A stretch of 64,000 nucleotides of DNA. Source: Berberis thunbergii. Taxonomy: Eukaryota; Streptophyta; Magnoliopsida; Ranunculales; Berberidaceae. Of the stretch, positions 34,420-44,900 are shown piece after piece. The position numbers and the translations under genes are program-made. The DNA lies in contig QNQO01000516.1 of NCBI GenBank assembly GCA_003290165.1, positions 62,001 to 126,000 of the forward strand, written 5' to 3'. Within the stretch, counting starts at the first letter, position 1. Each line of letters opens with the position of its first letter. Under the pieces are notes generated by a model. It worked only from the letters and a program-made list of their open reading frames with translations. It did not search any database and was not told where the DNA came from.

Positions 34420-34662
34420 TCATCCGCTGGATGAGAGTTGAGATTTGAATATCATCTATTGGATAATTTGTATAAAATTTAAATATCAGCCATCAGATCA
34501 TTGAAGGGCATTTTTGTCCTTCAAATATGACTAATTTGAAAGACGTGTGTGCCCTCACGATTTTTGGATGTTGATCGCTAGTCAAGGGAGGTAATCATAA
34601 TAGTAAATAAAAATGAGTTTACTTATCAATTAACTATTTATAACAGGGGGCAAGTTGCAATT
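34420..34662 (-). repeat. MULE right terminal inverted repeat
   Basis: Inverse partner of 29101-29340. The outermost 50 bp or so are nearly identical; inner parts are diverged and indel-rich. Confidence 0.75.
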
Positions 34663-34854
34663 ATGTGTTCACATTTTCGGGGAAGCGAATGTGGTGGGTG
34701 ACTTAGCAAACAAAGCTTGAAAGGAGGGTTCGAGTCTCGAGTTTGGGCATTTAGATCTTCCAACGAGAATAAATGGTTTGGTTCGATTGGCTAAGAGACA
34801 TACCCCTTAAATTCGTCATAATAATTGATGAATATGGGAAATAGAGTCTATATT

Positions 34855-35195
34855 TGTTAGGAACCCAGCTCCAGTAGGTCACCATGTTAGTAACAAGTCC
34901 TATTTTAGTAAGAAGTCATGCTTAGGTAAGTCAGTAGGCGAGAGTCCTAATTTAGTTGAACTAGGTAAGTCAGTAGGTGAGTCCTAATTTAGTTGAACTT
35001 CGATATTAAGATGAGTCTGGTTAGGAATCTAGAACGTAGAATTCTCTATAAAGTCTATCAATTGTAATAAGAAGTTTCATCAATCAAATAATTTTTCTAA
35101 ACTTTGGTGGCTGATCTCCAATCAAAAGATCAATAGGTGGTTCGATCTCCAATCAAAAGATCGATTATATTAGCTTCCGGTATCGGATCCTATCA
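34855..35195. mobile_element. Solo LTR in the LINE 3' region
   Basis: Starts TGTTAGGA and ends TCCTATCA, imperfect inverted ends with TG..CA. Flanks are atatt (34850-34854) and atatc (35196-35200), a 4-of-5 target duplication. LINE sequence resumes on the right. The LTR contains GTCAGTAGG(T/C)GAG and GATCTCCAATCAAAAGATC, each twice. No internal retroelement sequence remains, as after LTR-LTR recombination. Confidence 0.75.
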
Positions 35196-35200
35196 ATATC

Positions 35201-35655
35201 CTTGCTACGGACTGGTTCGATGGTTAGAAGGCCTGTTGTTTCATGTCTTGCAGTGGGGAAGATAATTCAGAGTATTATAAGGTGGGGGAATGAGCATTTT
35301 GATGGTTGCGTACTGCAAAACGGCGCTGCTGGCTGGATAAGGACTGCAGGTTCTGCTGAACATTGCTGCTGTCGCTGTTCGGTGCTGGTTGGAGGAGGAC
35401 TACAGGTTGCTGCGTCATTAAAAGAAGCAGGGGGGGTTTTCTTGGTTATGATAGGTTGGTTTGGCAAGTTGGTAGTTGATTCTTTGGAGTCAAAGGGCTG
35501 CAGAAACATTATTTTTATTTGCTTTGTTTATTTTAGTTAGTTAAGTCTGCCCCTTTGGTTAATAAGGTTTAGATCTTGATAAAGTAATTAAAGTTTGGTA
35601 TTCCGTAATTGCCCCTCCCTCACGGAGGTTATTTAAAAAAACAAAAGAAAAAAAA
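35201..35655 (+). other. LINE 3' untranslated end with A-rich tail
   Basis: Resumes after the solo LTR and ends TTATTTAAAAAAACAAAAGA followed by nine A at about 35635-35655. An A tail marks the 3' end of a target-primed insertion. Host sequence of the BUB3.3 promoter begins immediately after. Confidence 0.65.
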
Positions 35656-35937
35656 ATGCAATGAAACATCTGGGGATGCCTTCACAAAAATATGGAGTTA
35701 AAATAGAATTTGGCCCCTGACTTCAAAACCCTTATATGTTGCGTTCATAGTATTTCCCAGTTCCCACACCACAAGTCTCCATTCGAAATTTCTAGGCGGG
35801 AAATCGAATGTTGAATCTGCAGTTCAGCTGTCTGTCGTAATCAACCCACTTTCACTTTCACTTCAAACTAGGGTTTCGCTATTGGTGAAGAATCAAGGAG
35901 AGTTTTCATCCAATTTTAATTTTTTTGATTGGATTCA
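35656..35937 (+). promoter_or_regulatory. BUB3.3 promoter and 5' UTR
   Basis: Only about 280 bp separate the LINE tail from the start codon. The stretch contains an E2F-type site (35795-35803), a CACTTTCACTTTCACTTC run and the AAACTAGGGTTT-like telo-box word near 35867. The transcription start cannot be fixed by eye. Confidence 0.6.
35795..35803 (-). promoter_or_regulatory. E2F-type binding site
   Basis: GGCGGGAAA on the plus strand is TTTCCCGCC on the minus strand, an exact match to the E2F consensus (TTTSSCGS). It lies 135-143 bp before the BUB3.3 ATG. E2F drives S-phase genes, which would suit a checkpoint gene. Confidence 0.7.
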
Positions 35938-38900
35938 ATGGAGGCAACCTGTCTCAAGTTCCAAAACCCCATACGAGACTCCATTTCCAGAATCCGCTTC
36001 GCTCCTCAATCCAACAATCTCCTCATCTCTTCCTGGGACTCTGTAAGTAATCTTATTATCTCTACAATTTTCTACACAATTTTTTTTTTCTGACCATTTT
36101 TCTGGTTTCGTTTCCAGACTCTGAGATTGTATGACGTGGAGAGGTCTGTGGCTAGGTTCGAAGATACACTGGGTGTGGCACTCTTGGGTTGCTGCTTTCA
36201 GAACGAATCCACTGCTTTCAGCATTGGCTCTGATTGCGCTGTTAGAAGGTTTGTTCGTTATCAATCACTTGAAATGCCCTAAAATTTACATTGCATTTGT
36301 TTTGTTGGAAACTGTTAATTTGTTAAAATTTGGCAATTATGTAATAGTGAATGGTGTAACAAGAAGCTTTCTTACAAATTTGGAACAAATGAAAATTTTG
36401 AATAGAAAGTAGGTTTTAATTTCATTGCAGTGTAAAGTAAAATAGTATCGTAAAATGTTGGTCTTGGAATTCATTCATGTTCAACACGGCCTAAAAATAT
36501 CTGTCCGTCCAAAATTTGAAAAGCATTATACTTGTAAATTAATTTTTTGCCTTGCTTCCCAATCTCTCTATTACCTATTGAGTTTTGATTGACTTATTTG
36601 AGCTTGGATGTGTGTTTGTTATGCTTTAAATTTAAACCATTAGGGGTTTCCCCTGCTTATCATTAAAAAAAAAAGAAACAAAAAATTAAGCCATTAGGAA
36701 CCCCATGTCTTCATCAGACAACATTAGTAGTAGGGAGGAATTTTTAAAGTTGAACTTCGTGTGTAATTTGATTGCGACAATATAGATGATGAGCCTTTGC
36801 ATTTTGAGTAGCAGAAATTATTTACCATTGGCTAAACCTTCATCTAACCCTTTGGTGATATTCTCAGCCCTGTTTAGCATTCAGTTATCCTGTACACTGG
36901 TGTCCATTAATCAAAAGTGATCAACAATATCTTTCCTTTCATTAATATATACTTTGAATGTGTGCAGGTCTCTTGTCACAAGCTTCCTTCCAAAATTGAA
37001 TCAAACCATCTGTTGCTAGTAATGACTGTTATTGCATGACTAGAAACCAAGTGGGGGCCTTATCCCTTACTTATAAATGATATTTGAAAACTTAAAGAGA
37101 AAATCAATTTTATTGTAAGTAGATTTTCCATGACCCGAGTTAGGCCATGGCTTGTGGATGACATCTAGGTTCCTATTCTTTTTTCTTCATGATCAACAGA
37201 AGTTTGAGTCTTTGAGATTTGTCAGATCCTACATAACAATCTACCTCATATTAAAGAACAAAAGTAGTTGTCAGCTCATTTTAGGCACGCATGGACTGGG
37301 TGATGGATACACTAGTTTCTTGGTTTAATAAAAATATAGATGCCATTCTGTCACAAGGTCTGGAAAGTAGATCAATACCAATGTAACCATTCAGTTTGGT
37401 TGGTCTTTGTTTAATTAGATTTTGTTTCTTCACAAAATATTCGTACTCAGTACTCACTGATGGTAGCGTCTCTTCTAAGATCTAACAATGTTACCTGCAT
37501 GAACTTGTTAAATGATAGGGCTTTCTGTAATTTATTAGAATCCTGATAAAGCATAGTGTACATTTCCTCGTAATCACTTTATTGATCACCAATGTTTGCA
37601 ATGATTAACTAGACTGCACTCTGTAATATTTCTTTTGCAAATATTATAGGCATGACTTTGGTTCTGGAGTTTGTAGTACAGTTGGAAATCACGAGGATTT
37701 AGCAACTTGTGTTGATTATTCTGAAGAAACTTGTAAGTCACCTGTCTATTTTATTTGAGAAATAAATCCACTTACTACCTTGAAGTTATGCTTCTTGAAT
37801 ATTATCATCTTATTTCCTCCACGTTTTTTCATATTGATACTGCATAGATATATTCTAAAAAAATTATATTTAAAAATAAAATTGGAGGTATTATCTTAAT
37901 TAGCTTTGAAACTTTATGTTAGTCATTATTATGTCTAATATTTTTCGTTTGCGTTTATGGCTATATATATATATACATTTTGTATGTCTGGCTGAACCTT
38001 CACTGACCAAAACAAAATCTATATTTGTACTAGTACAATAACTTTCTCATAGTTTTGCTCTTAAATGAGCATGGGACTAATGATGTTCCTTCCTTTCTTC
38101 TAATAAGGGAATTTCTATTATTGTTGAAAATAATGTGGCTTTTCTTGACATATTGCCATCATTCCCCACGGGTATTGTTTAAACATTAAAGTTACCTTTC
38201 GTTTATGCACTTTAATAGTGGAAGTGAAGAACAATGATATATGAATGAAAAAGTAAAGGAAAAATTGTGTATGGTCACATTTAGATAATTCGATAGACAT
38301 GTCTGGTGTGATAGATGACTAATTATTTGACTCGACAATTTCCAAAAAACTAGGACTAGGGGATTGATAAGAACCTGTAATAGGAATCAGATTAGCTAGA
38401 ACACTTGAGCAGATTTAGCAAATTGCACAAAAAATGAAATGAGAGAAAAGAGTATTGTATAGATAACAAAGGATACAATTCCAGGAATTCGAGAGCCTGG
38501 TCTCTCCCTTCAATACACTTTTCTCTTCATGCCCCACTCCCCTTACATGCCTCCTCTTTTATTCCCTAAAGAGCTCTCCTCACATAACCAATTCTTGTTG
38601 GTATAAAACCAACCTAACAAACTCATCCCTAGACAACCACATATTCTCTAACTACTTGGACACATCAGCTAATACCAGTCTCTTACTACTGTCCCAAGGC
38701 CTTCTTCCTTCTAGCACACGTGTCCTAATGGTGGGCTTATCAATACCTGCGCTCGAACTCGCACCTTGTCCTCAAGGTGAAAAGAAGGGAATTGAGTGTT
38801 GATGAAATCAAACTCTTCCCAGGAGGACTCAAAATCAGGCATGTCTTTCCATTTAATGAGGACTTCCAGACAGCATTGCACATTATAACACAATTCCAGC

Positions 38901-41900
38901 ACTTCAACATGTTCAACAAGCCATTCTAATTAATCCAAGAGTTGAAGAGGGAATGGCCAAGCTCTGTCTTCCTGTCCCAGGGCTAGACGCAACATAGATA
39001 CATGAAAAACTGGGTGTATAGTGACCGTAGGAGGTAGGCCCAGCCTGTAGGCAACCTTGCCAATGCGAGCCAACACCTTATAAGGACCAAAATAACGTGG
39101 GGCAAGCTTTTCATTCAGTCGTCTAGCCAAGGAGCGTTGCTGGTAAGGTTTGAGCTTGACATATACCAAATCTCCCACAGCAAAACTGACATCCCTGCGC
39201 TGCTTATTTGCAGAGTGTTGCATTCGCTTCTGAGCACGCAGTAAGTGAACCTTGAGCTCCTCAATAACTGCATCCTTGTGCCTTAACTGTAACTCTAGAG
39301 ATGAGTTAGTAGTTGAGCCTTCTTCAAACCTTAACAAGGGTGGAAGAGGCCTATTATACACCACTTTGAAAGGGGCGGTGTTGGTGGAAGAGTGGAATGA
39401 AGTGTTGTACCAGAATTTTGCCCAAGGCAGCCACTTCACCCATTGTTTGGGCTTATCTCCTACGAAACACCTCAAATATGTTTCGATACATCTATTGACC
39501 ACCTCGGTTTAGCCATCCATTTGTGGATGATAAGAGCTATGCTTCAATACGGTTCCTTGCAACTTAAATAATTCAGACCATAAATTGCTCATAAAAACTT
39601 TATCCCTATCTGACACTATGGACCTTGGAAACCCATGTAGGCGAACCATTTCACGAATGAATAAGGCAGCAACCCATGGAGCAATAAAGGGGTGCTTAAG
39701 TGGTAGAAAATGGCAATATTTGCTAAGGTGATCGACGACTACGAGTATACAAGAGTAGCCATCGGATTTTGGAAGGCCTTCCACAAAATCCATGGAGATG
39801 TCATCCCATGCCTGGTCTGGAATTGGCAGCGGTTGTAGCAGCCCTGCAGGAGACATAGTCATGACCTTGTTGCGTTGGCAAACATCGCACTTGGCAACAT
39901 AGGCTTGGACTTGTTTCTTCATACCCATCCAATAGACATCTTGGGAAAGACGTAAATAAGTCTTCAATACTCCCGAATGCCCCCTCCCCCCATGTGGCTA
40001 TTATGGTATGCCTCCAAGAGTCTAGGAACCCAAGGTGATGATGATGGGATCACCACTTTACCATGATAAAACAACTTGTCATGCTCGATGTGGTACCTAG
40101 CTGAAACCTCTTTCCCTGCTATGAGGTCAGCGTATATTGGCCCTAAAAATTTATCTCGGCGGACCTCTTCATTCAGCCCATCCAAGCTAGTGCTCCAACT
40201 CCAAGAAGACAGGGCGGCTAACTCACTCTCCTCGGGCAGCCTAGATAGCTCATCCGCTGCCTTATTCTCAACCCTCGGTCGATACTCAATGTCAAATTGG
40301 TACCCTAGAAGCTTGGACATCCATTTTTGATGTTCATTCCGCCACTACCCGCTGATCTAAGAGAAACTTGAGACTCTTCTGGTCTGTGCGCACCAAAAAA
40401 CGCCTTCCCAAAAGGTAAGGGCGCCATTTTTGAATTGCCATTAATTCCCGTTCGTAAACTAATTTTAGTCGAGTTCGGGCACTCAAAATCTGACTGAAAT
40501 AGGCCAATGGTTGTTGTTTCTGCTTCAACACAGCCCCGATACCTGTACCCGAAGCGTCGTCTCAATCACAAAAGGGGTCAAAAATCAGGAAGCGACAAGA
40601 ACCGGTACTGTTATCATGGCCTCCTTTAATTGCAAAAAAGCCCGCTCGGCCTCCGTAGACCAACCCCAACTGTATTTTTTGAGGAGATCAGTGAGTGAGG
40701 ATGCAATTTGTCCATACCCCTGAACAAATTTTCTGTAGTAGCCAGTCAGCCCCAAAAACCTGCGCTACTCCTTTAATTTTTTGGTATAGGCCAAGACGCC
40801 ATTGCGACAAGTTTGGAAGGATCAGCGGCGACTCCCTGTGCTGACATGATGTCCCCAAATACTCAAGCTCCTGCTGTCGAAATGTACACTTCCGCTGATT
40901 CACACACAATGAGTGATGCCGTAGTGTCGAAAATATGATGTGTAGGTGCTTGGCATGTTCCTCCTCATTCTTGCTATATACCAAAGCGTCGTCAAAGAAA
41001 CCAACACAAACTTCCGTAAGAATTTCTTGAAGATGTTGTTCATCAGCGCCTGGAAGGTGGCTGGTGCGTTGGTGAGCCTGAAGGGCAGGACTAAGAACTC
41101 GTAGTGCCCTTCATGGGTTCGGAAGGCTGTTTTGGGCACATCTTGGGGCCTTACACGAATCTGATGATACCCAGATTTCAGATCCAATTTAGAAATTATT
41201 TTTGCCCCATGGAGCTCATCCAGTAATTTGTCAATGACCGGAATTGGGAATTTGTCGGCCATCGCCACCCGGTTGAGTGCCCTATAATCCACACAGAAGC
41301 GCCAACTATCGTCTTTCATCTTGACCAATAAAACTAGGCTTGAGAAGGAACTATGACTTAGTTGGATAATTCTGGCTGCCAACATTTCCTCTACCAACTT
41401 CTCTATTTCATCCTTCTGAATTTGCGGGTAACGATAGGGCCGGACACTTACAGGCTCAACCCCGTCCTTGATTGTGATGGCGCGATCGCAACTCCGTGGA
41501 GGGGGTAACCCCTGTGGTGAATTGAAGATGTCGGAGTATTGACCCAAGACGTCCTTGATGCTAACTGAAACCGACTCCATTGGTGTATTATCCTCCAACC
41601 CCTTCAAGGCCAAAGTCCCCAACTCTAGTAACACCCATGACCTTGATGTTGTACTGCACACACCAATGCCTTGAAAGAAATCTGAGTTTTGCATAAGCTT
41701 GGATCACCCCACAATGTAACCGGAGTTCTGCCCTGTGAATTTCATGATCAAAGCCTTCCAATTGATGTGCATCAACCCCAATTTCTCCAACCATTGCATA
41801 CCCAAAATTACATCAGTGCCACCCAAATCTAAAGGTAAGAAATCTTCAATTACCTCTATTTCTGGAAGTGAAAACAATATTTGTTTGCAAATCTCTTCGG

Positions 41901-44900
41901 TTCTTACCGAATCCCTTGTTCCCATCAACACCCTGTAATCCGCTGTCATTGTGAGAGGAAGCCCCAATTTCTGAACTAAATCTCGATCGATAAAGTTGTG
42001 CGTTGCCCCTGAATCTACGAACACCGTGATGGGATGAGAAGAAATTACCCCTTGTAGCTTTATCGTTAGAGAAGAAGTGAACCCCATTACGGAGTTCATC
42101 GAGAGCTCCACATTGCCCTCGATTTGTTTTGGTTCTCCATGGTCCAGTCGCTCCAAATTAAGCCCTTCTTCCTCGTCTAGGATGCACGGATTTGGATATG
42201 CGTGTCGTATCGAACACGGATATGACACGGCGACTTGACAATTTTCAAAAACTAGGACTCGGCGACACGTCAATCAAACCTTATTTTTATTTTTATATTT
42301 TGTTAATTGGCAACTTCAAGTATGCCATGAATTATCTAAAATTATCATGATTGACACTTGGATACTATTCAAAATTCAAATCCACTCAATTTCCATCAAA
42401 ATCATATTTGCCACTTGTCCTCCCCTACTGTATCTTACATCATTAAACCTCTCATTTGTCCATCAAATTAAAACCCCATCATCATCCCAAGGCAACATTA
42501 TTTAACTTGACCACTGTAGCACAATATTAAAAAATGGAGTCACAAAGTCCCAATCCTATCAAATCAAATCCAATCCATCGCAATGACTATAAAACACTCT
42601 TGAAAAGAAAAAACAACAAAGGGGGGGGGGGGGGGGGGGCAATCCTAGGAACCTTCCTGGAAGCTCACTTCCCCTACCCCCAATGGCTCCTAATTTAACC
42701 CACCCTCCCTTCTTCCTCCCACTATCAATCTTCTCTCCTATTCCTCTTCCCTTTCTTGAAGTTTGCAAAAAATCTAAACCCGAAGCAAATATGGAAGAAT
42801 GCTCGGTCTCGTTCACGTTAACATTCTCGTTCCAGAGACATCTCACGCTCAGACCTTAGCTCATGCTTTTTATCTTCATCATCTAATGAAACTTCTTCCT
42901 CCTCCTCTGCTATCCCGCATCAGGGCTCCACAACTCCCGTTTCAGTCCTCCCGGTTTCTTCCTCCACAAGCGAGATTCTCCCTACTGAGTGGACGGATCA
43001 GCTTGTGCAGGCGCTTAACATTATCATGGAAGAAAGGAGACAAAAACAGAAATTAGACCTGAGATCTGAAGAAGTGAAGAGCGAATCTGTAAAGAAGAGC
43101 TTCACTGCTTCAATCTGTAAAGACGAATCTGTCCGACGGAGCTTCAGTCCAATTCCTTCTTTCTTCTTCCCTTCTTTATTTCTCTTTTTCCTCTTCCTTC
43201 TTTCTTTTCTCCCTCGGTTCTCTCTGCGTTGGGTTTGTGGTTTGATTGTTTGAAAAGATGAAATCGAGAGATTAGGTTTTATATTAGGGTTTTTCATCTC
43301 GTCCGTCCGATCTTATCAAGATCTGGAAAAAAATAATATTAATTGTAACCATTTATTTGCAACCGAATCCGGACCGTGTCCGGGCCAGGTCAAGTTGATC
43401 GACACGTTGACCGCGTGTCGGATACGCGTCGGCCCCGAATCGCACTCGTATCCGTATTCGACATGCGTTTTACTAAAATTTGGAGGGTTTTTCCGAGAGT
43501 CTGTGCTTCCTAGTTCCTCGTCCTCCCTTGTTTCCTCAGGCTCATCCAACAAGAGGACTTGTAATTGGCGATTTTTGCATCGATTCCCAGGAGAGAACTT
43601 CTCATCACATCGGTAGCAAAGACCGCGACCCTTTTTGTTGAGAATCTCCGCCTCCGTAAGCCTCATGAACTTTGGAATTCGGCGAGGGACTGGATTGTCC
43701 GCCGAACCTGGTGGAGGAGGCTTGCGGACGACCGCCTTGCTGCTGTCTGCAAGCGACGCAAGTCAAAGAGGAGAAGGAGCAAATGAATGGGGGCTAGGGC
43801 TCTTGTTTGAGGTGGAGTATGAGTTGCTTGGGTTGGGCCCTTTAGTCCAGTTGGAGCCCAATCCAGCCTGGTGCCCTAACATGACCCGATTTCGATCTTT
43901 CACTAACTGGGCCGACTCCATCATTTCCATTAGGCCCTTGGGCCTCATCAATCGGACCTCAGCCTGTATCTCCTCTTTCAAGCCATTGATGAAGGTATTC
44001 TCCAGCACCTCATCAGGAAGGCTAGCCAAGAACTTATCCATTAGTGTGCCCTCTCTCAGTGGTCTGAATCGAGTGAGCAACAACCGCTTGAACTCCTCTC
44101 AATTGGTTAGCTCACGTCGCCCTTCGAGCCATGTGAACCAGCCGAGAGCTCTCCCTTCCATCTTCTTTTTTTCAGCCATCTGAGTCATGGCGAAGTATCT
44201 CTCTGCCCTGAATATACACTCGTTGGGGTCTTCACCCATGAAGATTGGAAACTCCAACCTCCTCAACCCTGGGGAGTCTTCTCTGGTTCCCTTTCCATGG
44301 AGCAATCTATGTTGCCAGGATGCAAAGCCTCTTCTACTGCTGAAGTGGTTTCTACTGGATCTGGCGGTTTATGTTTCTCCATAGTGGCTGAAGAAGATCC
44401 AATCCCATCTCGTTTCAGCAACATCTCCACCTTACCCGTGAGGTACTCCAATGCCCTTTCCACTCTCTCAAAAACAATTCTCTATTTCAGGTAACTTTTG
44501 CAATCCCACTCTTACTGAATCTAATTCATGTTGCCACTCACCTTGCACCATTTCCATTCTTTCTTCCAATGCTTCGATCTTTTTTTGTGCCATTTGTTTG
44601 TCAGTGATCTTTTGCTCTGATACCAAAATGATTAGAACCTGTAATAAGAATCAGATTAGCTAGAACACTTGAGCAGATTTAGCAAATTGCACAAAAAATG
44701 AAATGGGAGAAAGGAGTATTGTATTGATAACAAAGGATGCAAATTTCAGGAATTCGAGAGCCTGGTCTCTCCCTTTCAATACACTTTTCTCTTCATGCCC
44801 CACTCCCTTTACATGCCTCCTCTTTTATTCCCTAAGGAGCTCTCCTCACATAACCAATTCTTGTTGATATAAAACCAACCTAACAAACTCATCCCTCGAC

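Larger units (their letters stand above)
29101..34662 (+). mobile_element. Mutator-like element (MULE) with long terminal inverted repeats
   Basis: The left end AATTGCAACTTTCCCCCT is the inverse of the right end GGGGGCAAGTTGCAATT. Similarity continues inward for about 110 bp strongly and about 240 bp weakly, sharing TTATAAATAGTTAATTGATA. Inside are a MURA-type transposase remnant (+) and an antisense zinc-finger region. The insertion splits a LINE RNase H codon run. The 9-bp target duplication expected for MULEs is not clear by eye; flanks aattgggtt and atgtgttca match poorly. Confidence 0.85.
28793..34735 (+). pseudogene. LINE RNase H domain, split by the MULE
   Basis: The left part reads ALNVDGSSRNNKATRGIIVR, NRAEVLAVREGVKV and IIQTDSEHV, the D-E-D pattern of the plant LINE RNase H that would remove the RNA template. 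At 29101 the frame is cut by the Mutator-like element. It resumes at 34663 with VHIFGEANVVGDLANKA, the normal C-terminal phrase, then a stop. The two halves fit together once the 5.56-kb insert is removed, which shows the MULE is the younger element. Confidence 0.85.
21150..35655 (+). mobile_element. L1-type LINE interrupted by four insertions
   Basis: ORF1 remnants (21230-24430), an endonuclease (24470-25920), reverse transcriptase (26700-27750), the zinc-finger linker and RNase H (28138-29100, resuming at 34663) and a 3' end with an A-rich tail (35635-35655) lie in one order on the plus strand. Removing the hAT elements at 22567 and 24956, the MULE at 29101 and the solo LTR at 34855 leaves about 6.7 kb, a normal plant L1 length. 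The 5' boundary is approximate. Many stops and frameshifts make it inactive. Confidence 0.8.

Noticed and set aside
29092..34671. A 9-bp target duplication for the MULE
   Set aside because: aattgggtt and atgtgttca do not match well enough; I could not support it, though the terminal repeats are clear.
42622..42639. Poly(G) run, with others near 46386 and a poly(C) run near 51991
   Set aside because: Simple homopolymers, possibly of uncertain length in the assembly; no supported function.
43005..43297. Open frames on both strands near 43.1 kb
   Set aside because: Charged or phenylalanine-rich low-complexity frames inside a hAT element; no domain.
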